From assembly GCF_964355755.1 (NCBI RefSeq), contig NC_092679.1, forward strand, positions 6,882,001 through 6,946,000: DNA of 64,000 bases. The letters run 5' to 3'. This DNA comes from Antedon mediterranea. Its lineage: Eukaryota; Echinodermata; Crinoidea; Comatulida; Antedonidae. Under the pieces are notes generated by a model. It saw only the letters and a list, made by a program, of their open reading frames with translations, did not search any database and had not been told where the DNA came from. Position 1 is the first letter of the stretch; every line of letters starts with the position of its first letter. Below, piece after piece: positions 31,381 to 43,465 of this stretch. The translations under genes were made by a program, and so were the position numbers.

Positions 31381-31859
31381 TTGTGAACAAGTTGTGAAAA
31401 GCTCACGTAACAATATGCCTCACAATTCAATAATAATGTTTACAAAGTACAGTATAGGATAGTTATCAGCAACAGTCCATTAGTTAGGCTATACTGCCAT
31501 ATTAGATACAACGAATTTGAATTCGGACTTAGTTTAATTAACACAATATTTTTTTATTAGTGTGGTAGCTAGTAATGTTCACTAATTAGGTTTATTGGCT
31601 ATTAGGCGCGTAGCTTCAATTTACACTAGTACGCAGGGGACCCCATTCTGTACGCTTGATGAATCATGCAAAGAAATGTGATGAATATAAATAATGAATA
31701 AATAGGTCATAAATTGAAGGAAGCTGAATAATTTTGTTACCAAAAAAGTAAATGCGAAACAACCATAAATTGAATGTGAATTGTATTGAAGAAACAGAGG
31801 TATGTTGTCTTGCATCGATTCAACACATTCTCTGACTATGCAATACTTGATTCGCACGT

Positions 31860-31997
31860 AAAAGCTTGGTTTCTACAACGCAAACAACGACTAAGCGCAT
31901 CGTCACGATGACGTGATGGATCATCCGAACTGTCGCTTGTGATTGGTCAACTCACTTACGTTGCGCGTACGTCATTACGTTGCGTTCAAGTGGAAAA
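31860..31997. mobile_element. MITE family C copy, right end lost
   Basis: TAAAGCTTGGTTTCTACAAC at left, the family centre TCGCTTGTGATTGGTCAACT, and a break before the right terminal repeat. Confidence 0.65.
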
Positions 31998-33353
31998 CAT
32001 GTTCACATGATCACCGTTACATTTGTTTTATAGGCTTAATTCATGTTAAAACTCTGACGATCCCGGCCTCGCTATGCACTTTGGCGTTGAGTAGCCTATT
32101 GGCTAATATGCTTGTATCGGATTCTCGGCCGTGTATCTGCGCTTGTTTTATAGAACTGCATAACATGTGACTTTATTTACCACAACCCTAAAACCAGGAA
32201 AGAGAATTCGTACTGAATTGTCACTAGACAAAATAATATTGCCATATATTTGTAGATACAATCCTGAGTAAAACAGACAATACACCAATACATCTAAACA
32301 GATGACAAAACGAAGATGTAAAAAAAAAAAAAAATTTGAATTTCTATTTCTATCTTTATGATAATTTCTAAAGTACTGTATGTCAATAATATATTATGGT
32401 AATTTATCTGTTATTTGAGTTCCATGTAATCTGATGATTTGGTTATTCTTCATTTAGAGCTGCCTTAATGTTTGACATTTAGAGAAAATTACATGCAACT
32501 TGATCTTTAATATTTGTAGATATTAAGCGAAGCGACTCACATTAGAAACAGCTCAGAATGATCATAGCCTGGTTTCACGTACGTCTATGAGTAAGGTTGA
32601 GATGTTCAATGAATCTGTTATTCGTCTTGATCCAAAACAGATTAATTGTACCTTTTATATACATTACTTATGACATACAGTATGAGGTTTGCTTATTTAT
32701 GTTTCTGTTTATATTGTAAATCCTATTTATTTATTTTGAGTGTTGCTCGAAAGCTCTACACATTTTTCTAGCTGTAAGTGTAAGCTTTTTGCTCATTTTG
32801 TTTTGAGATCCAGCAAACCAAAGCCACACAACAACAACTCGTACAAAATTGTTTATGTATAATATTAATAGAAATGTTACCCTTATTAATTATGTATTAA
32901 TAATGTGTTACATTCTGTTATAAAGTGTGCATTTTCTCATCTTTCTTTCAGCTTTTGCATTATTAATTATTTCAGCATTTATTATTACTGGAAGACATAT
33001 CCCCTTTCAGTTATTTTTTTTTTATCACAATTCGGAAACAAGTCTCCCGGAGAAGCCAGATAGTCACATATCCGTTAAGGTTAGTGGCTAACTAAGCGCC
33101 CCCACTCCCTTTAAACTATACGGTATCTTAAATTGATACAGAAAAACAGTAAAAGAAATAAAAATTCACTAAATGTGCTTAAAATAATTCGAAAGGCTGA
33201 TTTTAAATGATAAAATTGTTTGTGAATCAACTACAGATTGAGGTCCGGTAAGGTGTTCCAAAATAAAATAGGATAGTATGATGATTTAAATTCCTATAAA
33301 TTGCTTAGGCGTATCCATTTCTTTTTAAATTAAGTAGGCCTAATTATATATCA

Positions 33354-33675
33354 CACATTTATAATGTTCAACCCCCGATCTTATCATTATACCTGCACAT
33401 TTATAATGTTCACCCCCCCCCCCGGTTTTATATGCTGCACATTTATAATGTTCAACCCCCGATCTTATCATTATACCTGCACATTTATAATGTTCACCCC
33501 CCCCCCCCCCGGTTGTATGTGCTGCACATTTATAATGTTCAACCCCCGATCTTATCATTATACCTGCACATTTATAATGTTCACCCCCCGCCCCCGGTTT
33601 TATATCCTGCACATTTATAATGTTCAACCCCCAATCTTATATCCTGCGCATTTATAATGTTTAACCCTCGATCTT
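33354..33675. repeat. About 42/84 bp minisatellite
   Basis: CACATTTATAATGTTCA recurs about eight times. Alternate units carry ACCCCCGATCTTATCATTAT or a poly-C run followed by GGTTTTATATGCTG, giving a higher-order period of about 84. Confidence 0.85.
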
Positions 33676-35304
33676 ACCCATATCTTCTCTTAAATGTATT
33701 GTTCATCCGCCGTTTACATATCCTACCGCTCATTAACTGTCTCTTGTCATCATCCCTTCTCCGTCAACTATCTATTATGAAAAGTATACAGATTACATGC
33801 ATTGATGCCTAAAGCAACAGCCGTGCTTGGGCCATTTACATCCTCTTTTAAATGTCTCTGCCTTATTTGGTAGTTTTACGAATATTAAAAGTATGGATAG
33901 AATAAATTGTGTGACCCTCAGGCGTAAAGCAATGAATAGCAGACTATAATGGCATGCAACATTTTAGTCGAATTCTAGTCTATTGTGATTCAGATTACAT
34001 TTGTGCATAATATTTGTTCCAAATGTTAGGCCTAGTTGTGCGAATACAAAATGGTGGAATATTTTGTTTGTGTTAACATGTGAACAAACACGATATTGTT
34101 TACTGAAAGCATGTGGACATTATTTCGGTAAAGCTTTAGCATAAAATTACCTCATACGAAAGTGGATTCGTGGAGCACAACAGATGCCAATTTCTATGTG
34201 TAGGGCATATACCACAGCCAGTGTCTGCTACAATATTGTGCCACCACTACTTACACACACACACCCACCCACCCCCACTCTCCAATCCACCCGGTCACAC
34301 CTGAGTGACAAATTCAGTATGCGCATCGAAATGTTTTACAGAGAATTTTTTAATAAAATGAACAATGAATTATCACTTTGTATTATTTGTCATCATAATC
34401 GAATCGACTATTGAAACTGATGATACATTTTTATAGACTTCAATTTAATTTCAAGTACACATGCTGTCATCAAAACGTATTTGATGATGCATTTTTACTT
34501 ACCTAACAGCTATGTCTTGGTTCAACCTCTTATGTTTATAATGTATTGGCAAAGTTATATTCCCTGAGGCTATATAATAATAAGGAAAACCATCCGTAAC
34601 TTATTGCGTCGTACGTCGCTGAACTAACCTTTATTTGTGTTAGAATACTATAAACACCACACATTTTCATTTTAATAGCCGTAATGAAAGTACCTTTACT
34701 CAATAATATCTTTATCTATTTGTTTTTTTATCACCAATAAAAAAATAAAGAAAACAGATACATACTTATAATCATATTATCTATTTTTATACATCCATGA
34801 TATAACATAAACATACAATAATTACTGTATTACTGTATGATGATGAAGAACTGACAATCATTTATTGATCACCAGTGTGAACCGTACTCAAGAGAGACAG
34901 AATGTTGACGCGCGTTTACGAAAGCCGTGTGTGAACACAATGCACGCGTAATACTTTTACCTGACGAAATATCGTAGGCAGCGAGAAGTCCACATACAAG
35001 CTTGGCCGATCGACCTTTTAAGGTAACTGAATTGATGGATTTTGAATTAATGTTCAATGTAAAACGTAAATCCACGAAGATTAAAAGACAATCTCATAAC
35101 AATAAATAACCTAGAGATAGGATGGAAATACCTGACAATAATGTATTAAACCAAACCATTGCTATCAATTCAAATTTATATTTTGAAAAATAATTATTAT
35201 TGTAAATGCAGCTTTTAGTGCATTAGTGAACTTAAAAGAGAGAAATTCGATCTGAAAATGTTTACAGTTAAAATGCGCAACATGATGGAAACTAAATTAG
35301 CAGG

Positions 35305-35357
35305 ACTTGATGATGTAATGTCACTACCATATTTGGGCACATCACACTTCTTTTGTC
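35305..35357. mobile_element. MITE family A fragment
   Basis: Only the inner part remains (GATGTAATGTCACTACCATA, TTTGGGCACATCACACTT). No terminal repeats. Confidence 0.5.
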
Positions 35358-37129
35358 TTTTGTTTACTATTAAATATTTGGTTACTTTAAAAAAATGTAT
35401 TTTCCTTTTGGCTTCAATTATTAAAGACTAATAAGTAGTTAACGTAATTTTGTTTACGTTCAGTAACAGCTGTTTCTACATAATCAAATCATTATCATAA
35501 CTATCGTATCTATTATTTTATTGCTATAATAATATTGTTATTGTAATATCACATTGCTTTACTTGTGGTAACTATTGATACAACATAAGAGTATACCACG
35601 TGAGTCTGAATTTCATTGTATTTTCTGTTCTGCCTATTATTGGACAATCTTCATTTTTTTAGGTCTAGGCCTACATAATAATTCCTATTCTAGGGCCGAC
35701 TATTTCAATCCTCCACATTTTCCGGTCTTGAGTGAGCTCCAGTGAGATCAAAGGGTTTATCTGTGGATGCGGCACGATCAATTCCGTGCCCCTTAACAGA
35801 CACCGCGCGCCGCGGAGAATATGTGCATAGCACGTACAGTACTGCTTGGATTTGTCGCAGCCAGACATATTAAGATCAAAGTGTTGTTACGAGTTCTTAT
35901 CTTGGCAGGACGAGCCCAGTTTCCTGTTGTAGATTGCGTTGCTCTGTCCAAGTCAAGTTATTAGGTCTAATACCATAAAATGCATTTACTTGTTTGTAAT
36001 ACAACCAATATTGTTTAAGTTGACTAATTTACACCTACTGGTGACTATCGATAATTGAACGGTTTATAAGTATAAACATTGATTAATATGACAAAATACA
36101 TAAAAGGCTTGAAGAATGTCACTCAACTCGAGTCTTGAGAGATTGCGATTGTAACAATTTCATAAACACTTCAGCCTCTAGCTTATGTGTCCAATTTATA
36201 AAATGTGTGATTTTGCACGACTTGTTTTTAGTAATTCATCTTCTTCTGTAAATGTTAGACGTGGGTCACGTGTTTTGCCATCTTAATCAGCTCACTTTGT
36301 GATGCTTACTCCTACTTACCCATCATCCCCTAGTACAACTCGTACAGGGTGGTGGAGAATATCGCCCTCGTGCAGCATGTTTTCCATTATATTAACGAAT
36401 ATATTTGAATCGAACATTCCTGATTTGTGATTGGTTGTGCAATTCTTCACGTCACACAAAAGTTGTATTTTAACTATAATCTTATGACAGTATTTAAAGC
36501 GCCGTTAATATGAGTTTACCACATGAATGTAGGCCTACGCTATAAATTAATGTTGTTAGTGTTAACTGTTTACCGCTTCTTGCATCCATAGCAGACATAA
36601 AATGTGTTTTCTCGCCTGCTTATCTTTGCTTTCAACGCTATAATTTAAATTAACTCAATTCTATATCTCTTCTAAGAATCTCCTAAATGTTATATTTTGT
36701 TTAACGTTGATGGAATTCTGAGTAAGAAGATTTGAATCATCAATTCGAGGGGTCAAAGTGCATTAGTATACTAAAATGATCATTTAATAACTCCTTTCAC
36801 TTCGCTTTTGCAAACCTCCGAAGTTTTAAATACTAGAAAAAGACTATGTATAGTTCAGTAAAAGAAATCATTTATATACCTATACTGATATCAATCAATC
36901 AAAACACGGTTTAGTTTCAAATATAGCAATAATTCCTCGTAGCTCTTTATTTAACATTTGAAATACGTTACAATATTTAATATTCCTTTAGCAATTAACA
37001 GACTATCTATTCTGCTTATTATAACGTAAGCTATTTTGGATATTAGAATCAATCATGTTATAATAGGATACTACTTATGTCTTTTTCCCTAAATGAATAA
37101 AATTATGATTTTTAAAGCAGGTCGTGAAT

Positions 37130-37434
37130 ACGTGAGTCGTGTGTAAATGAGTTTACATGGCTTATTGGTTTAAACTTTAAATGGCTCTTTTTATATAGAC
37201 CTATTTTCAAATAATTTATAAATTTGACATTTTGTTTTCTGACGTAGGTATACGTTGGAATAAATTGTAAAATCACGTGTCAGTAAATGATTTTACATAG
37301 CTTAGGCCTATTGGTTGAAACTTTAAATGGCTCTTTTTATATAGACCTATTTCAAATAATTTATAATATTGAATTGTTTTTTTCTTCTGGACGTAAGTAT
37401 ACGTTAAAATAAATTGTAAAACCACGTGTCAGTT
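37130..37434. repeat. Direct tandem duplication, about 140 bp unit
   Basis: TTTAAATGGCTCTTTTTATA and GACCTATTT...CAAATAATTTATAA occur twice in order, followed by ATTGTAAAA[T/C]CACGTGTCAGT. Two diverged units. Confidence 0.75.
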
Positions 37435-37721
37435 CATTTATCCAGTTTGTCGCACGATAATTTTGACACAATGAAGTCATTAACTTAATATTAGTGCAGG
37501 TTTGTTACTGGTTTTGTTTCATGGAGAAAATGTTGACAAATAAGGCACATTTCTATTAAATGTTATCGAATACTTTGAATGAATACAGTGTAGCAACACC
37601 AGTTACGGGGACACTTTTGGTACCCAAGGGCTTGGTCGTGTGTTTAGTTCTTGTCGTTCGTTTGACGGTAAAGTGTATCCTGAATAGGGGTATCCCAAAG
37701 CAGGGGTCCTAACCGTTAAAT

Positions 37722-37850
37722 ATTGGTTCCTACTGGGAACGCACCGCATAGACATAAAGCAACGCAATCACAAGCAATGGATTATACGAACAGTCGCTTG
37801 TCATTGGTCAACTCGCGTGCGTTGAGTCTACGTCCTTGCGTTTTATTGAA
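37722..37850. mobile_element. MITE family C fragment
   Basis: GGTTCCTACTGGGAACGC at left and the centre GAACAGTCGCTTGTCATTGG. The right terminal repeat is not intact. Confidence 0.6.
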
Positions 37851-38249
37851 TTGAAAACTGCAGTATACAAAGTAGAACCTTTTGGACCCCTTAATGACAG
37901 CCCACCCCCGCACTCCCTCCTTCGTCTCTCCATCTCTGTAGCCTTTAGTAAAATACCTTACTATTAATACACATTCTGAATGACAGGATATTCATGAACC
38001 CCCTTTGGTAATGCCATAATTAATGCGATATCCGTAGGTTTCTTCCATGCCTCGCTGACTTATCGTAATTAAAATTCTGAAATACAGAATTGTGAACTAT
38101 GAAAATGCCTTCTAATCGAATACAACCTGACTACACGATAAAACACTATGCGACTTATAACGTAGAGAAAGGTTCAATGAATTTTATTTGGTATTTTGGT
38201 ACTCTATCAACATCAGTACCGCGGACACATTTACGTTAATACATAATAC

Positions 38250-38335
38250 ATGTAGTGAATGGAGTTATGGTGGTGGTGTTTATGGTGCTTGGCTACCAAT
38301 CCGAGGGTCATCGGGTTCAAGTAATTTTTTTAATG
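38250..38335 (+). mobile_element. tRNA-like SINE head (family G-like)
   Basis: GGTGGTGTTTATGGTGCTTG and CGGGTTCAAGTAA stand like A and B boxes. It resembles the copy at 27609 but is more diverged. Confidence 0.45.
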
Positions 38336-38370
38336 AAAAATAACAACTCCGTATCCCAAAAGACTTGTAA

Positions 38371-38452
38371 TAAGGCTCTGTTTACACTATCAAACTATTT
38401 TGACAAAAAAAAGTGTGATGTGCCCAAATATGGTAGTGATATGCCAAATATT
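38371..38452. mobile_element. MITE family A fragment (left half)
   Basis: TAAGGCTCTGTTTACACTAT followed by the family's left inner sequence, then broken off after GTGATATGCCAAATAT. Confidence 0.6.
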
Positions 38453-39002
38453 TCTTCCAGGAAACAGGAAAGACTCGAACCTATGATTCTCACATAACTT
38501 TCCATTGTATCATTTCGGTGCTTTACAAATCTTTTCAACTCTGTTGAGTGGAGACTCTTCTATTTTCCACCTTATCCACAGTAATTACTATCTATATATA
38601 ATTTCCCATTTTTTCAAACTTCAAAATGGTATCAGAATGAATAGGCTAATGCTTTAGTATTCAGCCTGTCGTTACGAGGCATCACTAGATAGATAATGAT
38701 TACTAAACACATCTTTTTAGCCATATTCAACTCAGGACTCAATTGTGAATCGATAATGGACTAATTCTGTCAAACACTTTCCCATAAACTGTCAGGGATC
38801 CTAGGTAAATTCAGATCTAAATGCAGTTAGCTTAATTCAATTATAACGTAATTCAGTTAAACATGCTATTCAACACATTATAAGAAATGATATTGAAAAG
38901 AAACGTCTAAAGTACTTGTGCATCAATACAACACAATTATTTCAAACGTTTAAGTATACTGTATCTATATGGCATTGTCTGGTAAGAGAGTATCATAGAC
39001 AC

Positions 39003-39120
39003 ATTCTGTAATACAGTGTCACATGTGCGCCTTATAGTGTTAATGTTAAGGTCGGGTTAGACTTATGACCTATGATACAGGTTTCAAATGTGACGCATAT
39101 GTGACATTTTATTACAGAAT
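39003..39120. mobile_element. Short inverted-repeat element
   Basis: ATTCTGTAATACAGTGTCAC and the inverse of GTGACATTTTATTACAGAAT form imperfect 28 bp terminal repeats 118 bp apart. Fragments with similar words lie near 600-720. Confidence 0.5.
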
Positions 39121-39800
39121 TTGCCAATGATGCGGGGAAAAAAATTACAGTCCAGTAACAGTAATGATACAGTAATCACCTGTTCAGAAAATACAAAAGG
39201 ATTCGCAATCACATCTTATACAACTTGCAGATATTTACATGTTTAACATAAGTTGAAAATATAAATTTATACACGGGGTGAAAGGTGTGTCAAATGTATA
39301 AAATATATCGTTTACATTATTTATTCATTTATCTAGAATCAGAACCGCAACGAAAGTCTTATGTTTGCTGCCTTCTCGTTTGTACCTTATTAACAAAAGC
39401 TAGTTGCAGCGCCTGCATAATGTTTATTTAATAGTACATTTGCGAGCCCTCAAGGTGTTACTGACGTAGAATAAATCTAAAATTGTTAATTGAAGCCACA
39501 ATTATACTAGACAGATATTTACATAATTGAGTTCTGATTGAATGTAAAAAACTTACGGTGTAATACGTCGCACTCTGCGACCGGCAGCTCGTATGTTCAA
39601 GCCTACCAGATCCCTACAAAATTAAAAACTTCCATTTTACGAGCAAAATGATAAGGATTATGACATCACAAGATCATGGTCCACACTGTTTTTATAACTT
39701 GATTTATAGCTTTTGTTGTAAATTTGAATTAATTAATTAAATGGATAAAGTTTCTTTTTGTTTTTCTTTTAGATCGCACTCTTCTTATAATAAGCTGAAG

Positions 39801-42215
39801 ATGTCTTCCACTACAACAATCGTCACGAATTCCAGGAGCTCACACAATCACCACCAAGAATTGGAACCCTTATCTGTGATTGCTTTAAACAAATTTGACA
39901 TTTCAAAATCAATTCTGAGAACCACTCAAAGACATTCCGAATATCATTCTCAAAATGGACTGTCAAATGATCATCAGGGTGTTAGAACACCCGTGAATGG
40001 TGACAACGATCAGCGAACGTGCCAAAGCAGCCCGAATTCATCGTCGTCTTGTAACGAATGTACAGAATGCGGAAACTGCAGAGAAATGCACAGTGTCGTC
40101 CACAGTCCAGATCACGTATTCCGAGATAACCAGAATCTATTTTTCTGTTCACTTCATCCTCAATCAGAATTATTGCTTTTTTGCAAAGGCATTAAATGCC
40201 AAGAGCCAATATGCTCAATATGTCACCAGACACGTCACAGAGGCGATGGTCATGACGTCATAACGCTCACACACATTGCGTCAGAACATAGAAAAGAGTT
40301 GGATGATATAGTAAGTGTGGCGTTAAAAAAGCACCAGCCAGCGACTAGATATCAGGGTAAAATTAGGACTGCCATGAAAGCTATTAACAGTAATGCAGAT
40401 CAGGCAGTCATTGCCATAGAAACGCTCTATCAGGACTTGCGTGATGCGTTGACAAAACTAGAGCACGAAGAAACTTTGCGAGTTGACATGTTCAGGAAAC
40501 AGGCAATGCAACAACTCGAAGCCGAAGAACAAAGAGCTAAATTAATGAGCAAAAGACATTCAGATATAATCGATTATTTTCTACCCATCATAAAGTCTAA
40601 TGATGTTGATATGGAATTGGCAAGAAAAACAGAGAAGCCAGTCCTAGACGCCATCATCAGGGAAGACTTTAAAGCTGAGTTGCATACCAAGCATTATATC
40701 GAATATGAAATCAACCCATTTGAGGTTGATAAAATCAAAAAACTCTTAGGAACGGCTAAGATTGGACAACTTATTATGAACATCACACCAGGTAAAGTTA
40801 GCTTCGAGGTTCCTATAGTCGTTCTTCGAGGGTTTGACGTCACAATTAAAGTTAGACCTTCTCATGCTGGAGGCGTATGTAGAATGGGAGGACTTCTCCT
40901 GCGGGCAAACATAGCTGCGCCTGATGGAACGTTAGTCAAGATTGTTGACGTCACTGACAATCTAAATGGATCTTATTCTGTGAAATTTAAACCTCATATT
41001 CCAGGAGGCTTCAAAATGGCAGTGAACTTACAAGATTGTCCAAAGGAACCAGCAATCGCAGTCATAGACGTTCTGACTCTTGGAAGCCGGACGAGGAATA
41101 TCGAAGGGCTTGAGCTCGGTGACGTCATGGAGCTTGTCTTTCTGTTTGTCAATGACAAGGATGAAATAGTTGTAGACTTTAGACTCAAGACACTTGATCT
41201 GCATGCCATATGTGTTGGCCCCGAAGATATCCGTGTCCCGTGTATGAGTGACTGCATGATTGAGGGTGGCCGGCAAATGTTATTTAAGCCATCACAGATG
41301 GGTCGCTATCAGATATTTTCTTCCATGAATGGTTTGATAGAGGAGCAGACGTCGAAGGTAGTCTACCAGGTAATCCTGAAGGACATCAAAGGTATTGGCC
41401 GAATAACAGACGTTGTCGGAATAGGTTGTAAACTGTTTCTCCTTGACAACATTGAAAATGAACGGTTTATTGAGTTTAATCTGGAAGGGGCCCATGTCCG
41501 TAACATACCGACTGATGCTAAGCGATTCGAAGAATCTTTGGCAACTACCGACGGTGAGGGAAGCATTTACCTCATTTGCTCCACTAGCAAGACCACAAAC
41601 ATTGGTTATAGGTTACACATATATAACCAATCATGGGAGTTACAAAAGTCTGTCATTCTAGACGGTGTGTCACGAGCAAGTGGGCTCACTGTCAGTTCTT
41701 CTGGTGAGGTTTTTGTGAGTGATCAATCACTAAACTGCATTCATGTCTTCTGTCTTACTGGCGGTCGATCTAAGAGGGTTATAGGCCATGAAGGAACCGG
41801 CGTTGGTGAATTCAGATGGCCTAGTGATGTGTGCTTGAATGCGAAAGAGGAGCTTTTAGTATGTGACGCAGGGAATCGTAGAATCCAGGTGATGGATGTG
41901 CATGGAAATGCAATAAGACTATTTGATCTTCGTCATGGCTTTGAGGGCGGTTGTGACGCTATTGCTGTGTCTTCCGGGAATGTAATCGTGGCATCAGATA
42001 CCGAGAATAAATGCATCATTCTTGCTGACATGAGGTCGGGTGATCTCTTGCACAATATACCCTTGCCGTGCGCATCTTATTGTCAAAATAAACATAGAAT
42101 TGCGAATATTCCTTGCGGAATCACTGTCGTAATGTGCGATGGTACAGGTACAATAATGAACATAGGGATAATACAAAATATCGATAGTTCAAAAGTACAT
42201 AGTGATACGTCATAA
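39801..42215 (+). CDS. TRIM-like B-box / coiled-coil / filamin / NHL protein without a RING finger (804 aa)
   Basis: The whole coding sequence is in one exon. The frame stays open upstream to an ATG at 39741, but a splice acceptor (tttttcttttag) ends at 39772. ATG 39801 is therefore the likely start, with an intron in the 5' UTR. Residues 1-82 are low complexity (Ser/His/Asn). Residues 84-105 (CNECTECGNC...H...H) look like the back half of a B-box 1. Residues 116-156 form a B-box 2 (C-x2-H...C...C-x2-C...H...H). Residues about 160-290 are a charged, helical coiled-coil region, about 322-425 a filamin/ABP280-like Ig fold (GFDVTIKVRPSHAGG, NGSYSVKFKPHIPGGFKM), 437-525 a second beta-rich segment, and 530-804 diverged NHL repeats (best at 663-705, WPSDVCLN..LLVCDAGNRRIQV). 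This is the TRIM2/3/71 plan, but no RING is encoded in this exon. Function is unknown; RNA or protein binding through NHL is inferred. Polyadenylation hexamers lie at 42624 and 42680. Confidence 0.85.
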   Translation: MSSTTTIVTNSRSSHNHHQELEPLSVIALNKFDISKSILRTTQRHSEYHSQNGLSNDHQGVRTPVNGDNDQRTCQSSPNSSSSCNECTECGNCREMHSVVHSPDHVFRDNQNLFFCSLHPQSELLLFCKGIKCQEPICSICHQTRHRGDGHDVITLTHIASEHRKELDDIVSVALKKHQPATRYQGKIRTAMKAINSNADQAVIAIETLYQDLRDALTKLEHEETLRVDMFRKQAMQQLEAEEQRAKLMSKRHSDIIDYFLPIIKSNDVDMELARKTEKPVLDAIIREDFKAELHTKHYIEYEINPFEVDKIKKLLGTAKIGQLIMNITPGKVSFEVPIVVLRGFDVTIKVRPSHAGGVCRMGGLLLRANIAAPDGTLVKIVDVTDNLNGSYSVKFKPHIPGGFKMAVNLQDCPKEPAIAVIDVLTLGSRTRNIEGLELGDVMELVFLFVNDKDEIVVDFRLKTLDLHAICVGPEDIRVPCMSDCMIEGGRQMLFKPSQMGRYQIFSSMNGLIEEQTSKVVYQVILKDIKGIGRITDVVGIGCKLFLLDNIENERFIEFNLEGAHVRNIPTDAKRFEESLATTDGEGSIYLICSTSKTTNIGYRLHIYNQSWELQKSVILDGVSRASGLTVSSSGEVFVSDQSLNCIHVFCLTGGRSKRVIGHEGTGVGEFRWPSDVCLNAKEELLVCDAGNRRIQVMDVHGNAIRLFDLRHGFEGGCDAIAVSSGNVIVASDTENKCIILADMRSGDLLHNIPLPCASYCQNKHRIANIPCGITVVMCDGTGTIMNIGIIQNIDSSKVHSDTS

Positions 42216-43095
42216 TATAAACAAAATTTGCGATGCCGAAACGGTGAAAATGGTTTTGATTTATGGCAATAGGCAAGACATGTGTTTCGTATGATTGAAC
42301 AGACGACACGCGACAACCACATTCTGAAGTTAGCCGAGGTTTTAGCGTATTGCGTGCATATTCTCTGGCATATGTATAAAAACATATTCGGTGTAAACAT
42401 CCTGATCGTAATCAAATTTGTCTGTGATTATCAATAATATTCAAGCTAAGATTTTAAACTTGTGTTTATGAACTAACTATACCGTAAGTGTATTTAGACG
42501 TTTCTAAAAGAATAGATTCTTCGCTTTTTCGCCCACCAGAAACATTTATTTCTACTTTAATTCAAGAGACGGTAGCTAATATGTATACCGCGCTCTTATG
42601 GTTGAAAACCAGTATTATAATTAAATAAATACGATAGTATACAAACTTATAAATTAATAGTATTTTACACTGAGCGCCAAATAAAATCAAACTGTATATA
42701 ACTGTAATATAAATACTAAGCTCTATATGTGCACAGTTTATTTATACAAGAAACTACGGGCGATCAACAGTAAAAATAATGTATTGCTTTTATGTGAAAA
42801 GATTTCTTTCATTGATTTTATTTTTTTATTAATTAATATGCAATTGGTTGTTTTTCAGTGCACTCTGTTGTATTCGACAATGACAATGAAATATATCAGA
42901 TGAGTTGAATATTTCGCTAAAAATATTTTGTTGAAAGGTCAATTAAAGTGACGTAAACATAATATGTGTCATGTATGTTTCTGTTAATAATACAATGGTC
43001 AAGGAATAAAAGGGCTTACAAATGACAATCATGGAATTCACTCTCTACGGGTTTCATTATTTGAATGACCTACATAATGACGCTGGTATTCACGT

Positions 43096-43245
43096 AAAGC
43101 TTGGTTTCCACTATGACGTAACGCAAGGATGTAAACAAAGTTAACCAATGACAGGCGACAGTTCGAATAATCCATCTCGTGTGATTGGTCAAATCACTTA
43201 TGTTGCGTTACTTTTGTTGCGTCTCTAGTGGGAACCAAGCATTAG
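43096..43245. mobile_element. MITE family C copy (complete)
   Basis: AAAGCTTGGTTTCCACTATG at left and TAGTGGGAACCAAGCATTA at right. The centre holds inverted GACCAAT/ATTGGTC words. Confidence 0.75.
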
Positions 43246-43308
43246 AGAGATCATGCGCATTATACAAAAATGATAATGAATGCAGTTAAAAACGGGCTCG
43301 CGAATTGA

Positions 43309-43465
43309 AGCTTGGTTCTCACTCGGTAGGACGCAACACAATGACGTAAGCGCAACACAAACGAATTGACCAATGACAAACAGTTAATGATTTATCGTGT
43401 CGCGATTGGTCAAATTACTTACTTGTCCCTTGTGCGTTGCCCTCTGGGGAATCCAGCTAGAGCTA
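43309..43465. mobile_element. MITE family C copy, 64 bp from the previous one
   Basis: AAGCTTGGTTCTCACTCGGT at left. The right end (CTCTGGGGAATCCAGCTAG) is decayed. Same direction as the neighbour, so either two insertions or a local duplication. Confidence 0.65.

Larger units (their letters stand above)
27771..39772. other. Gene-poor intergenic stretch between GTPBP2 and the TRIM-like gene
   Basis: I find no exon chain or recognisable peptide in these 12 kb. Open frames are short and not protein-like. The identified contents are A- and C-type MITEs, the (TA)n tract, two minisatellites, a poly-A run at 32318 and a SINE head, listed separately. An untranslated first exon of the TRIM-like gene must lie somewhere here. 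A CpG-richer patch at about 35690-35870 (CACCGCGCGCCGCGGAG) is the only composition outlier and could be regulatory. Confidence 0.5.

Noticed and set aside
33340-33657. Overlapping 60-97 codon frames on both strands
   Set aside because: All run across the tandem CACATTTATAATGTTC array and mirror its period.
33354-33675. CRISPR array
   Set aside because: Repeats are adjacent without unique spacers and the DNA is clearly eukaryotic.
40994-42415. Several antisense frames of 60-110 codons over the TRIM-like gene
   Set aside because: Shadows of the real coding strand; they resemble no family and overlap each other.
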